Shown in pieces: positions 43,802-55,031 of a stretch of DNA of 64,000 bases. The translations under genes and the position numbers were made by a program. The notes beneath the pieces were generated by a model. That model ran no database searches. It saw nothing but the letters and a program-made list of their open reading frames with translations, and had not been told where the DNA came from. Source of the DNA: Perilla frutescens (Eukaryota; Streptophyta; Magnoliopsida; Lamiales; Lamiaceae); assembly GCA_026008535.1 (NCBI GenBank), contig BRKX01000012.1:28053848-28117847 (forward strand), written 5' to 3'. Each line of letters begins with the position of its first letter. Positions within the stretch are counted from its first letter, which is position 1.

Positions 43802-46800
43802 TCAGTTTCTCTCTTCAGCTGGAATGGATTCATGACCTTTTTCTTCCAGTTGATCATCTTCATCATGTGATGCTAGCTCAAGTAGTCCCAGTTGTATGCA
43901 TAGCTCCATAAACCTTGCTTCAGGTAATGGTTTGGTGAAGATGTCAGCTATCTGCTTCTCCGTGTTGACATATTTGATGCATATGTCTTTCTTCTCAATG
44001 TGATCTCTGATGAAGTGATGTCTTATATCAATGTGCTTGGTTCTTGAATGTAGAACTGGATTTTGAGATATTGTAATTGCACTGTTGTTGTCACAGAAGA
44101 CAGTGACTTCTTCAGTTTCAACTTTGTAATCCTTCAACTGTTGCTTCATCCAGAGTATCTGAGCACAGCAGTTTCTCGCAGCTACATATTCTGCTTCAGT
44201 TGTTGACGTGGCAACTGAGTGCTGCTTCTTGCTAAACCAGGATATCAGTTTGCTTCCAAAAAACTGACATGTTCCATTGGTGCTTTTTCTGTCGATCTTG
44301 CATCTACCAAAGTCTGAGTCTGAATAGCCAATTAGACTCAAACTGTCATCTCTGGGATACCATAGTCCAAGAGTTATGGTTCCTTTGAGATATTTGATAA
44401 TCCTCTTAGCTGGTTCAAGATGACTTTTCTTTGGGTTAGCTTGAAACCGTACGCATAGACCGACTGAATAAGAGATGTCTGGCCGGCTGGCTGTTAAGTA
44501 AAGTAGCGACCCAATGATTCCTCTGTAATATGTTTGGCTAACTGATTCTCCTTCTTCGTTGAGAGTTAGCTGAACTGATGTGTTCATAGGAATCTTGAGA
44601 GTTTTTCCTTTGCTTACACCCATCTTTCAGCTGCTTTACTTGGAGTCCAAGGAAGAATGTCATTTCTCCCATCATACTCATCTCAAATTTGCTTTGCATC
44701 AGTTGAGCGAATCGGGTGCATAGATCTTTGCTTTTTGATCCAAAAATTATGTCATCCACATAAATTTGAACCATTAAGATCTCAGTTGATCGTTCTATTC
44801 GGAATAGAGTTCGATCAATGATCCCTTTTGAAATCCATTTTTCAGCAAAAATGTTGTGACAGTTTCATACCACGCTCTGTGAGCTTATTTAAGTCCGTAA
44901 AGGGCATTCTTCAGTTTTTAGACTTGATCACCAATTTCAAAGCCTGGCGGTTGCTCGACATACACGTCCTCCTTGAGCATTCTTTGAAGAAAAGCACTCT
45001 TGACATCCATTTGGTAGACTGTGAAATTGAAGTGAGCTGCATAGGCTAGGAACAATCTGATGGCTTCCAATCTTGCAACTGGTGCGAATGTCTCATCAAA
45101 GTCAATCCCTTCACTTTGTGAGTATCCTTTGGCTATCAGTCTAGCCTTGTTCCTTGTAATCACTCCTTGTTCATCCAGTTTGTTGCGAAAAACCAATTTT
45201 GTACCAATGACCTTCTGGGTTCTTGGTCTATCAATAAGAAACCATACGTCATTTCTTCTGAACTGATTCAGTTCTTCTTGCATGGCCATAAACCAGTCTG
45301 AATCTTCTAAGGCTTCTTTGACATTTGCTGGTTCAGTTTGAGATATGAAGCATGTGAATAGTGCATGCTCAGTTGAACTTCTGGTTTGGACTCGACTTTT
45401 TAGATCACCAACTATCTTGTCAGTTGGATGTCTTCGGAGCCATTTGGGCAAGATAGCTTCAGCTGGCTCTTCTGTGGTGATGTCATCAGTTCTTCCCCCT
45501 ATTTCAGTTGTGGGGTTTATGGTCTCAGCACGATTTGTGTCTTCATTGACCAAATTGTTCTCAACTGGTTTAGTACCAGTTTCATTGCCTTCTTCTAGTG
45601 AAACTTCAAGCCGCTCTGGAACAATGTGATCCACATAGTCCTGCAAGTTCTCAGTTTCACTAGGTAGTTCTTGAACTGATGTGTTTATTCTTTCTTTGTT
45701 CCTGTACTCATTAGTAAATTCATCAAATACCACATGACATGTTATTTCCACAACAAGAGTTTATTTATTGAACACTCTGTAAGCTTGTGCATGAGGAGAG
45801 TTATACCCAAGAAATATTCCCTCATCAGCTTTAGCATTAAAAGCTTTTAATTGAGTCTTGCCATTGCTGTAAATATAACATTTACAGCCAAATATTTTAA
45901 AATATGAGATAGAAGGCTTACGACCCTTATACAGCTCATAGGGTGTTTTGTCATGGGCTGCTACAATAGCACTTTGATTTTGAGTATGGCAAGTTGTGTT
46001 GACTGCTTCGGCCCAGTACCCTTCAGCTATGTTGGCATCAGCTATCATTGCTCGAGCTGCCTCTTTGAGTGTCCGGTTATGCCGTTCGGCTATACCATTT
46101 TGTTATGGAGTTCTTGCAGCTGAGTGTTCATGAGTGATTCCAAGCTGGTTGAGGAAGCTGATCATTTGCTGATTTACAAACTCAGTTCCATTGTCGGAGC
46201 GAATCCTTTGAACTGATCTTTCTTTTTCAGTTTGTACCCTTCTGATCAGCGCCGTTAGTTTGTCATAAGTTTCATCTTTGCTTCTCAGGAATTCCACCCA
46301 TGTATATCTTGAGAAATCATCAATACTACCAGAGTGAATCTTTTACCTTTTGGGGTTTGTGGTCTAACTGGACCAAACAAATCCATATGTAGCAGTTGGA
46401 GGCAATCAGTTGTTCCTGGTGGATGACTCCTATTCTTAAATGAAGTTTTCACCTACTTCCCTTTTTGGCATGGCCCACATACGTCTGTTTTCTTGTATAT
46501 TTCCTTGGGAAGCCCCTCAACTAACTCTTTCTTGGCTAGGTAGTTAATTGTTTTGAAGTTGAGGTGGTTCAGTCGTCGATGCCATAGCCAGCTTGCTTCA
46601 GTTGATCCTTTTGAAAGAAAGCAAGCTTCTGAGTAGCCAGTTGACCAGTCAACAATGTACATGTTGCCTCTTCTTATGCCAGTGAGAAGAATTACTCCAG
46701 TTGACTTGTCTCTTATGTTGCAGGAGTCTTTAGTAAAGTCAACTGAGTATCCATTGTCACACAGCTGGCTGATGCTGAGTAGTTTGTGCTTTAGTCCATC

Positions 46801-47325
46801 CACATGGGAGACTCCATTTACCACTACTTTTCCCTTGACTACGAACCCTTCTCCAATGGTTCGGCTTTTGGAGTTGTCTCCAAATGTGACAAGTGGACCC
46901 TTGACTTTTTCATAACCGTCGAGATCTTCTCTGTCTCCGGTCATGTGCTTGGAGCACCCGCTATCTAGATACCAAATGTCTTTGGCTTTCTTCATAGATA
47001 GGATGCTCTTGTCCTGCAAAAACAATGATTAGCATTTAGGGACCCGTTTTATATCGGGTCCTTGTTGATTCATCAAGCTTTTTGGAATCCAAACTTGCCA
47101 AACTTTTAGCTTCTTATCATTCAAAGATCCAATTGACTTGGATCGTCTGATCAGTTTAAATTTTCTCTCAACTCTTCTATTCTGATTTGAATCAGTTGAG
47201 TGATACCTGCGTTGAGAGTTAGTTGGATAAAACAATTCAACTAAAATGCTTTGGTCTTGAGACCTTTGAGTTCTGTGATCAGACCAGTGTTTTATATGTT
47301 TCCAGTTTATTGGAATGAACATTTT
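43802..47325 (-). pseudogene. pol of the giant Copia (PR, IN, RT, RNase H), broken
   Basis: Protease YLDSGCSKHMTG (near 46960), gag-pre-integrase WLWHRRLNHLNF and CGPCQKGK, integrase with RIRSDNGTEF, RT with YQMDVKSAFL and YVDDIIFGS (near 44760), and RNase H with DSDFGRCKIDRKSTNGTC and the C-terminal ADIFTKPLPEARF. Frames change several times (46.45 to 46.3 kb, around 44.9-44.6 kb) and stops occur at 46103-46105, 45759-45761 and others. The stop at 46103-46105 falls on the same conserved Gln codon before QNG as the stop at 8975-8977 in the unrelated Sirevirus-like copy. RNase H (44623-43802) is open for 273 codons. The enzyme set is not functional in this copy. Confidence 0.9.
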
Positions 47326-47688
47326 TGGCTAATTTCTGGAATCTAGGTACTCATTATAATGATGGTAGGGTTCAAACGAGTTTCTTTGATCTCTTCTATA
47401 GGTGTTCTGATTAAACTTCTTGGTAGGATAGGCTTGAGATCCAAACTGATTTTTCTTTCTAAAGAGGGCTGATCTATCAGTTTGTCTTAGGGGCATTCTT
47501 TGTTGAGATGATGGTCTTTATTGAACTGGAGGCTTTGAACGAGTGGATTGGCTTGAGTGAACTGATGGTCTTGGCTGGAAATTGGGCTTCAGTTGGCCTG
47601 GTGTTTTTGTTTGGTAAAACTGACCAAATTGTCTAGGCTGAGTTTGAGGATTTTTCAATATTCCTTTTGCTTTGGTTGACTCAGCTAG

Positions 47689-49351
47689 CTAATCATGAGA
47701 TCTAGTGAACCCTTTTAGGATTCCCTTATCACTGGGTTGGGCAACTGCTTTTCCCTTTTCTAGAGCAGTGAACTTGCTATATCCTAGCCCTGAGCTGCTA
47801 GTTCTAGTTCTTTGATGATTTAATATCTCATCTAAGGTTTGAGATCTCTTTTTGAACTTCAGAGTTACTTTTTCTCTTTCATGGATCTCTTGTTTGAGTT
47901 TTTGATTTTCAGCCTCTAGATCAGCAGTTCTCAATTTCAATTTCTCAAATTCTATAAACTGAGACTCAAGATAATTCAATCTTTCATGATTAATGCTCAG
48001 TTTTCTAACCTTATTTCTTAGTTCATCATTTTCATCTTTCAGTTCAATATGCAAGCAGGATATTGAAGCTAATTGGTCTTCTAGCATCATAAGTTTCATA
48101 TCAAGTTCATTACTAGAGACAATTGCTTCATTTATATGATAAAAAGAGGTTTGAGAATCAGCTGTACTAACCTCTTCATCATTGTCAGCCATGAGGCAGA
48201 ATAGCACTTCATCATCTGAGCTGTAGCCGTCAGAATCAATTCCAGAAGGATAGTCTGAATCATCTAGCACGGCATTCTCAAGGTTTGCAACCATTGCTTT
48301 TCTTTTGAAGAAGCTTCTCCTCACCTTGACTTTCTTGTCTTCAGGGAGTTCTGGACATTCAAATCTATAATGTTCTTGCTTGTAGCAGTGAAAACATTCT
48401 CCAAGATTTCAGTTGCCACCCCTGAATGGTTCAGCTGACCGTTCAGCTGGTTGATGAGTTCTCTCATCTTTTGGGATTTCATCAGTATGAAGTGGAACTG
48501 ATTGCTTATCCCGAACTCTCTTCAACTTTTCTAGCAACCTGGTAACTGATTGGATTTGATCATTGATGTCATCAGTTAGATTCTCCTTCTTTTCAGTGGC
48601 TGGTGAGCTCCTAGGTCGGAAGTTGTTCCTTCCTCGAGTGTCTCTAAACCGGTTCCTTTCACCGTAGAAGGCTGCATCTTGAGCTGACGATGTTTATGCT
48701 TCCTTCTTTGGGTTTAGACTGTACTCATGGGCTTTGAGAGAACCAAATAGTTCCCTTGGAGTGATGCTATTTAGAGTTCTTGAGGGTCCTTTGTAGCTAT
48801 CACTTTCATATCCCATTCTTCAGTAAAATTATCCAATATCTTGGAATTCATCTTAGAATTGGGATAAATCCTCCCAAGGTTGTTCATCTCACTGATGATG
48901 CCCAGAAATCTGGTTTCAAGGCTTGAGATGGACTCCTCTGGCTGCATTTTGAAGAATTCATATCTGTCTACTCCCAGTTGAAGCTTGTTTCCTTTGATGG
49001 CTTCAGACTCTTTGCATAGATCTGCTAGTAGGTCCCATATCTCCTTGGCAGTTGTGCAGTTCTTTGTGTCCTTCATTCTGTCTTCATCTAGAGTTTGGAA
49101 TAATGCGGCTTGAGCAACGAACTCTAGATTTTTTAGCTTCTTTCGCTGGTGAGAAGATTAGTTGGCTTTGGAATCCTTGCCGGTTGATTGATATCAACTA
49201 TGTGAGCATCATTGTCCATCATGATGATGATTGGACCATCTTTGATGACTTCCCACATATTCTCATGAATTGAGCAGAGATGAGCCTTCATTCTCCTGCT
49301 CCAGTTATCATAATTCTCAACTGAAAACAAAGGTAGCTTATGATTTCCCAT
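47689..49351 (-). pseudogene. gag of the giant Copia, broken
   Basis: UBN2-type gag starting MGNHKLPLFSVENYDNWS at 49351. It continues through frame changes (49076-48771 in another frame: AKEIWDLLADLCKESEAIKG) to a CCHC knuckle CFHCYKQEHYRFEC at about 48350-48391. A 200-residue acidic then coiled-coil region follows, rich in Leu/Glu/Lys (48324-47689). A coiled coil behind the knuckle is also seen in the gag of the Sirevirus-like element, supporting kinship. Several stops separate these parts. Confidence 0.85.
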
Positions 49352-49425
49352 AGCTGAAATGTTAGCACAGATAAGTAGATCTGATTCAGTTGATCTGTAG
49401 AAACTGCTGATCCTTAGAATCAACC

Positions 49426-49437
49426 GCTCTGATACCA
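49426..49437 (-). other. Primer binding site of the giant Copia
   Basis: Minus strand TGGTATCAGAGC, the exact canonical initiator-Met tRNA complement, two bases inside the 5' LTR. Confidence 0.93.
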
Positions 49438-49439
49438 CT

Positions 49440-51087
49440 TGTTGGTCCCGGGCGAGTCGATATCAGTTTAGAGGGGGGGTGAATAAACTGATTAAAACTT
49501 TTGCTTCAAATGTGGAATAACAGGGCCCTTTGACTCGCTTAGTGAAACTTATCTATGCACAAACTTATTGAACAGTTAAGACAATTTGAGTACAGCTTGT
49601 GTGATATTGTGTGCAGTTCAAAGATATGCAATAACCAAAATAGTACAACACACAAGCGATTTATAAAGGTTCGAAGTCTCAAACTTCTACGTCCTCTCTT
49701 CCTTCCGCAGAAGGGCAACTTCATTATATAACTTGAGTTTCTTTACAAATTATACAATGAAGGACAGTTGGCTGAACTTGGTAACTGCTCACTACCTTAG
49801 CAGGTCGACGGCTCACACTTGAAGTCCCTAACTGCTCGCTAGGAAGGTAGGTACTATTGTCATCTTTACAAGGTTTTAGATCTCTTTCGATCTTCAAGAG
49901 ATTAGTCTTGAACATGGGTTATCAACTGATGTGCTCCTTCAATTGAGCTGAGTAGTTGATCGTTGTGTAGCTGAAACTGAGAAGACTGCCCTGGCTGGAT
50001 TGTCAACAGCTGGCTGATTATCTTGACTCTGTGAATTTCTTCTTCTCAGTTGGACTATCGCAGTTTCTATCAAATACTGAACTTGATCTTGGGAGGGAGA
50101 AAGAAAAGTTCTTGTTTGTATATGCGAAAGTTGTGTAGGCTAAGGATTCTTTTTGGCTCTGCTAAAAGTTATTTTAAACTATGATTCACTCGTATTTTAT
50201 AGAGGAGTGATTTTATGACCGTTGAGTTCCATTGTCCATTGATCGGTGGCTCTGTTGTCTCATCAATGGAAGATGGTCTTTAATGATTGCTTGGAACTTT
50301 TAGTTGAAGTAGCCGTTATTCTGCCAATCGATCTTCATTGAATATTTAATTCCAGGATCTTTGTTGAAACATTTATTCCAAGATTCGGCGGTTTGAACAA
50401 TAAACTCCAGGGTTCTCTGGCTTCAGCTTTCTTAGAAATTTTGAGTTCCAGTTGGCAGTTCTGGACTTTTCAGCTGAGTTTGACTATTGCTCCAGTTAGC
50501 AGTTTTGAGCTCGTCAGCTAAGCTTGTCAGCTGAGTTTGACTATTACTCTAGTTGGCAGTTTTGAGCTCGTCAGCTGAGTTTGACTATTGCTCCAGTTCG
50601 CAGTTTTGAGCTTGTCAGCTGAGTTTGGCTATTGCTCCAGCTTGGTTGATTTCTCTTGAGCTTTCTTGTCAGCTTGACTAATCGCAAGGTGCCTGACTAC
50701 AGTTCTGGCCTTCAGCTGATCTGTCTTGTTTACTTCAGTTTGGTCATCAGTTGGATACTTCCAGTCTTCAGTCTAAACTGATCTCTTATCAGTTCCTTTA
50801 GTTGACTCTTTTCTCCCTCAGCTCAGCTGACTTAGTTGTCAGTTTGTTTCGACTGATTCAACTTCTTGACTTCTTAGTTGAGTTGACTTCTGACTGAATG
50901 ACGTATCCTTCAGCTTGCAGACCATACTCTTGATTGGTTGACTTTGACTTTGCTTGAGTTCCTTTTTGATGATGCCCTGGATTGATCAGCTCCAATCTAC
51001 AACTTGAATTTTAGTCAGTTTTTCATAAATAATTTTGACATCTCATCAAAACCTAATCTAGGGGTTCCTTGATAGTTTTTCCTAATA
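49440..51087 (-). repeat. 5' LTR of the giant Copia
   Basis: Direct repeat of 27848-29420 but 75 bp longer, because of an extra tandem unit and a divergent insertion near 50895-50930. The last CA reads TA here (51086-51087). Confidence 0.93.
50450..50638. repeat. 44-bp tandem repeat, 4 units, in the 5' LTR
   Basis: Four variants of the unit found three times at 28858-28989; the second unit carries an internal duplication around GTCAGCTAAGCTTGTCAGC. Confidence 0.88.
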
Positions 51088-51906
51088 ATCTTTCTTAGAG
51101 AGAATTCAAGGAGATATTTGTGGACCTATACATCCACCATGTGGCCATTTTCGATACTTTATGGTATTGATTGATGCTTCTTCTAGATGGTCACAAGTAT
51201 GCTTGCTTTCTACTAGAAATGCAGCATTTGCTAGACTACTTGCTCAAATTATAAAATTACGAGCTCAATTCCCAGACAATTCAATTAAAAGAATTCATCT
51301 TGATAATGCTAGTGAGTTTACGTGTTAAGCATTTGAAAACTATTGTATGCCTATTAGAATTGAGATTGAACATTAAGTCGCTCATGTCCATACTCAAAAT
51401 GGTTTAGCAGAATCGTTTATTAAACGTCTTCAACTTATTGCTAGACTGTTACTTATGAAGTCAAAACTCCCAACTACTGCTCGGGGTCATGTCATATTAC
51501 ATGCAGCAACATTAGTTCGTATTAGACCATCGGCCAACCATGAATACTCCCCAATGCAAATTATTTTTGGTCGAGAACCGGATGTATCTCACTTATGAAC
51601 TTTTGGTTGTGCGGTTCAAGTCCCAATTGCACCCCCACAATGAACAAAAATGGGTCCCCAACGAAGGCTTGAGATATATGTTGGATTTGATTCACCTTCG
51701 ATTATAAAGTATATTGAACTTTAACGGGTGATTTATTTACTACACGTTTTGCAGATTGTCATTTTGATGAAATGACATTTCCAACATTAGGTGGAACGAA
51801 TCTACATCCAGAAAAGCACAAGGAAATATCTTGAAATGAGAAAAGCCTGTCACATTTTGATTCTCGAACTAATCAATGTGAACAAGAAGTTGAAAAGATT
51901 ATTCAT
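51088..51906 (+). pseudogene. Integrase remnant of the outer Copia
   Basis: Continuation of the pol frame cut at 27847. Recognisable blocks are GDICGPIHPPCGHFRYFMVL, LLSTRNAAFARLLAQII, IHLDNASEFT and QNGLAESFIKRLQLIARLL. Stops at about 51327, 51374, 51596 and beyond show decay. The duplicated ATCTT at its start is the target site of the giant Copia. Confidence 0.85.
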
Positions 51907-53925
51907 TTGCAAAAGATTGCAAACCAACTTCATGATGCTTTTGTAGATACAAGAAAAGTGACACAATCTCACATACATGCTGCAAATACTTCAGCCAAAA
52001 TTGATGTCCCTGAAGGACAAATAGCTTTGGCAGCAAATGAGACTAAAATTCGTCAAAAATATGGTCGACCAGTTGGTTCCAAAGATTCTGTGCCTAGAAA
52101 AAGAAATGGGCAAGATGGAAACCAAACAATGAGGAAAATGATTAATCAATCAAATGAAAGTGATGTAATTCCTGACGAATTACAAGTATTTGAAAACCAT
52201 GAGATCTCAATAAATTATTTATCTTCCAATCAGATACTGGAGAGAGAACATATCATTGTAGATGATATATTCGCCTTTCATATAGCTCATCAAATTTTAA
52301 ATGAGGATCCTGAACCAAAATATGTTACAGAATGTAAACAGAGAAATGATTGGCCAATGTGGAAAAGAGCCATGGAAAGGGAATTAAATTCCTATGATAA
52401 CCGGAAAGTATTTGGACATATAGTCCTAACTTCGGAATCTAAAACCCCTGTTGGATACAGATGGATATTCGTTAGAAAGAGAAACGGGAAAAATGAAGTT
52501 ACGAGATATAGAGCAAGACTCATAGCGCAAGGTTTCTCTAAAAGACCAGTAATTGATTATGAGGAAACATATTCTCCAGTAATGGATGCGATTACTTTCA
52601 GATTTCTGATTAGTCTGGCTGTGTCACAAAGGCTTGCTAGGCACCTTATGGATGTAGTAACTGCCCATCTATATGGGTCATTAGATAATGACATATATAT
52701 GAAAATCCCTGAAGGATTTAAAATGCCTGAAGCATTAGAGTCAAAATCCAAAAACATGTTTTCGATTAAACTGCAAAAATCATTGTATGGGCTGAAACAG
52801 TCTGGCCGTATGTGGTATAATAGACTGAGCGAGTATCTGTTGAAAGAAGGATACAAGAATGATAATATCTGCCCTTGTGTTTTCATAAAAAAAATCGAAA
52901 GTGGATTTGCAATTATAGCAGTTTATGTTGATGATTTGAATTTAATTGGGACTCTTGAAGAGCTCAATAAAACTGCTGAATATTTGAAGAAAGAATTTGA
53001 GATGAAAGATTTAGGAAAGACAAAATTTTGTCTTGATTTGCAAATTGAACGTGTCCGAGGAGGAACGTTTATTCACCAATCCACATATACAGAAAAAGTG
53101 TTAAAACGATTTTACATGGATAATGCACATCCATTAGCATCACCAATGGTAGTTAGATCTCTTGATATGAAGAAAGATCCATTCCGAAATATTGAAGATG
53201 GTGAAACAATACTTGGTCCTGAAGTACCATATCTAAGTGCAATTGGAGCATTAATTTATCTGGCTAATTATACTAGACCAGATATAGCTTTTTCTGTAAA
53301 TCTTCTCGCAAGATATAGCGCTGCACCCACTTTGAGACATTGGAATGGTGTTAAGCACATTCTACGTTATCTGAAGGGTACCATAGACCTTGGATTATAT
53401 TATTCGGAAAATTCCGATTCTTCTCTGGTAGGGTATTCAGATGCAGGATTTTTATCTGATCCACATCAAGCCAAGTCACAAACTGGCTATGTTTTCACAT
53501 GTTGTGGAGCTGCTATATTATGGAAGTCTGTGAAGCAAACCTTGACTGCAACATCCTCAAATCATTCTGAAATCATTGCAATCCATGAAACAAGTCGAGA
53601 GTGTGTATGGTTGAGAAATATGACATGTCACATCCAAGAGTCGTGCGGATTAGCTTCATCAAAGATCAATCTAACTGTTTTGTATGAAGACAATGCTGCT
53701 TGCATCGCGCAACTCAAGGAAGGATACATCAAAGGTGATAGGACGAAGCACATTTCTCCCAAGTTATTCTACACACACGATCTCCAAAAGAGTGGCAATA
53801 TCAACGTTCAACAAATTCGCTCAAGTGACAATTTGGCAGACTTATTCACAAAGGCATTACCAACATCAACATTCAGAAAGTTGGTACACAAGATTAGCAT
53901 GCGCCGACTCAAAGATCTACAGTGA
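51907..53925 (+). CDS. Reverse transcriptase-RNase H of the outer Copia
   Basis: Open for 672 residues. The Copia RT palm domain starts near residue 145 (WPMWKRAMERELNS) with GYRWIFVRKRNG, the catalytic-pair motif YVDDLNLIG (near residue 340), LYGLKQSGRMWY, and the connection block GALIYLANYTRPDIAFSVN. RNase H has VGYSDAGFLSDPHQAKSQTG and ends with SSDNLADLFTKALPTSTFRK. The upstream 140 residues are linker and integrase tail; the true pol start lies in the broken region before 51907. Being open while integrase is dead suggests short time since loss or chance. The ORF cannot be translated as an independent gene in the usual element plan. Confidence 0.88.
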   Translation: MQKIANQLHDAFVDTRKVTQSHIHAANTSAKIDVPEGQIALAANETKIRQKYGRPVGSKDSVPRKRNGQDGNQTMRKMINQSNESDVIPDELQVFENHEISINYLSSNQILEREHIIVDDIFAFHIAHQILNEDPEPKYVTECKQRNDWPMWKRAMERELNSYDNRKVFGHIVLTSESKTPVGYRWIFVRKRNGKNEVTRYRARLIAQGFSKRPVIDYEETYSPVMDAITFRFLISLAVSQRLARHLMDVVTAHLYGSLDNDIYMKIPEGFKMPEALESKSKNMFSIKLQKSLYGLKQSGRMWYNRLSEYLLKEGYKNDNICPCVFIKKIESGFAIIAVYVDDLNLIGTLEELNKTAEYLKKEFEMKDLGKTKFCLDLQIERVRGGTFIHQSTYTEKVLKRFYMDNAHPLASPMVVRSLDMKKDPFRNIEDGETILGPEVPYLSAIGALIYLANYTRPDIAFSVNLLARYSAAPTLRHWNGVKHILRYLKGTIDLGLYYSENSDSSLVGYSDAGFLSDPHQAKSQTGYVFTCCGAAILWKSVKQTLTATSSNHSEIIAIHETSRECVWLRNMTCHIQESCGLASSKINLTVLYEDNAACIAQLKEGYIKGDRTKHISPKLFYTHDLQKSGNINVQQIRSSDNLADLFTKALPTSTFRKLVHKISMRRLKDLQ

Positions 53926-54040
53926 TCTCAAGATCAGGGGGAGCAGTTATACTCTTTTTCCTTCGACTAGATTTTTTCCCACTGGGTTTTTTTAGCAAGG
54001 TTTTAATGAGGCAACATTTGTTTTAGAGATTGGTCACTCA

Positions 54041-54048
54041 AGGGGGAG
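54041..54048 (+). other. Polypurine tract of the outer Copia
   Basis: AAGGGGGAGAG directly precedes the 3' LTR; primer for plus-strand synthesis. Confidence 0.85.
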
Positions 54049-54206
54049 AGTTGTAAATATATCTAATAGATATATATGATATGAGTGATGACCAAGTTAC
54101 TAACTCTAAAACCCTATCTCTTGTACTATTATATATAGAGGCATTTGGTCCTCATATTGAAGACATACAATTGATATTCTCTCTCGTCTCTCTCTAGTTT
54201 ACAACA
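54049..54206 (+). repeat. 3' LTR of the outer Copia
   Basis: Direct repeat of 25551-25708 with about five differences; its first base is A rather than T. Followed by ATTGG. Confidence 0.92.
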
Positions 54207-54220
54207 ATTGGTTAAAAAAA

Positions 54221-55031
54221 GGGAATTTTTATTTGCATTACTGATTTTATTCATTGCACTTCGATTATTTATTGTACTACATATTTTATTCTTTGCACCA
54301 CACATATTTATACTAATATCCCTCACTCCAAAAATATTTGTTTTACTTGAAAAAAAACAAAAAAAAATGTTCGGAAATAAAATTTCGTACACGTTCGTCT
54401 TGTTCGAGAATATTAATTCGAACGACTCTAATATATAGAAAAAAAGTTGGTTCGAAAACTAAATATTGAACAACCCTCATTTGTTTGAAAACTAATGTTT
54501 GAACAACCCTCATTTGTTCGAAAACTAAAGTTTGAATGACACTTGGAAAATTTTAGGGTACAAAGGTGTTAGAAAATATTTTCTGAACAAACTATATTCG
54601 AAAATTAAAGTTCGAACCACTCCAATATGTTCGAAAAATTAAATTCGAATGCCTCGAACTCGGTTTTTTTTCAAGTGTTGTTCAAAAAATGAAGTTCGAA
54701 CCACTCCAAAATATTCGAAATTTTCAGTTCAAACATATCGCGATCTGAACAAAAAAAAACCTCCACAACACATTCTAAACTCGATTATTTTCGATTAATA
54801 CACTCATATTAGCATCTAATACTTCTAATAAACTATTAGAAATTCATGAATACTTCGATTATTTTGTTTTCTTTTTTAAATTTTTGAGTTTTGAATTTGT
54901 GGTGCATTGAGTAATTTATTAGGATGAGCAAGTAATAAAAGGGTATTAAAATAATTTCATAATTATTTTATTTTTTCTTTATTTCTTTTATGGTGCAAAT
55001 AGTAAAATTAGTAGTGCAAATAGTCATTCCC
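54221..55031. mobile_element. TIR element related to the one at 12731-13553
   Basis: The left end (GGGAATTTTTATTTGCATTAC and on to about 54262) pairs imperfectly with the right end (about 54990-55031, GGTGCAAATAGTAAAATTAG to CATTCCC). The ends resemble those of 12731-13553 (TTTGCAC and ATTTTACT phrases). The interior is AT-rich and holds degenerate repeats at 54400-54760. No coding fragment is seen. It starts 10 bp beyond the Copia target duplication. Confidence 0.6.
54400..54760. repeat. Degenerate TTCGAA-rich repeat array
   Basis: Variants of GTTCGAAAACTAAAGTTTGAA and CCACTCCAATATGTTCGAAA recur about eight times with irregular spacing, inside the TIR element. Confidence 0.65.

Larger units (their letters stand above)
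27848..51087 (-). mobile_element. 23.2-kb giant Copia element with three extra ORFs
   Basis: Minus-strand element with LTRs of 1573 bp (27848-29420) and 1648 bp (49440-51087). Its target duplication is ATCTT (27843-27847 and 51088-51092), inside integrase of the outer Copia. Order on the minus strand: 5' LTR, initiator-Met PBS, gag, PR, IN, RT, RH, spacer, ORF C, ORF B, ORF A, 3' LTR. ORF A is split by a 6.2-kb gag-only element. Without that insertion it is about 17 kb, far above the usual 5-11 kb of Copia elements. PR-IN-RT-RH order, a coiled-coil gag tail and ORFs after pol suggest a Sirevirus-like origin. In the first 430 bp of the LTR pair I count 16 substitutions (about 3.7%), all transitions. 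Gag-pol is heavily broken. Confidence 0.93.
25551..54206 (+). mobile_element. Outer Copia retrotransposon (host of the nest)
   Basis: 158-bp LTRs at both ends (25551-25708 and 54049-54206) are flanked by the target duplication ATTGG (25546-25550 and 54207-54211). Its own sequence is gag, protease and the start of integrase (25.7-27.8 kb), then the rest of integrase, RT and RNase H (51.1-53.9 kb). A 23.2-kb element sits between them, inside integrase. The LTRs differ at about 5 of 158 positions, so it is clearly older than the Sirevirus-like copy. It is the oldest insertion in this nest by topology. Confidence 0.95.
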
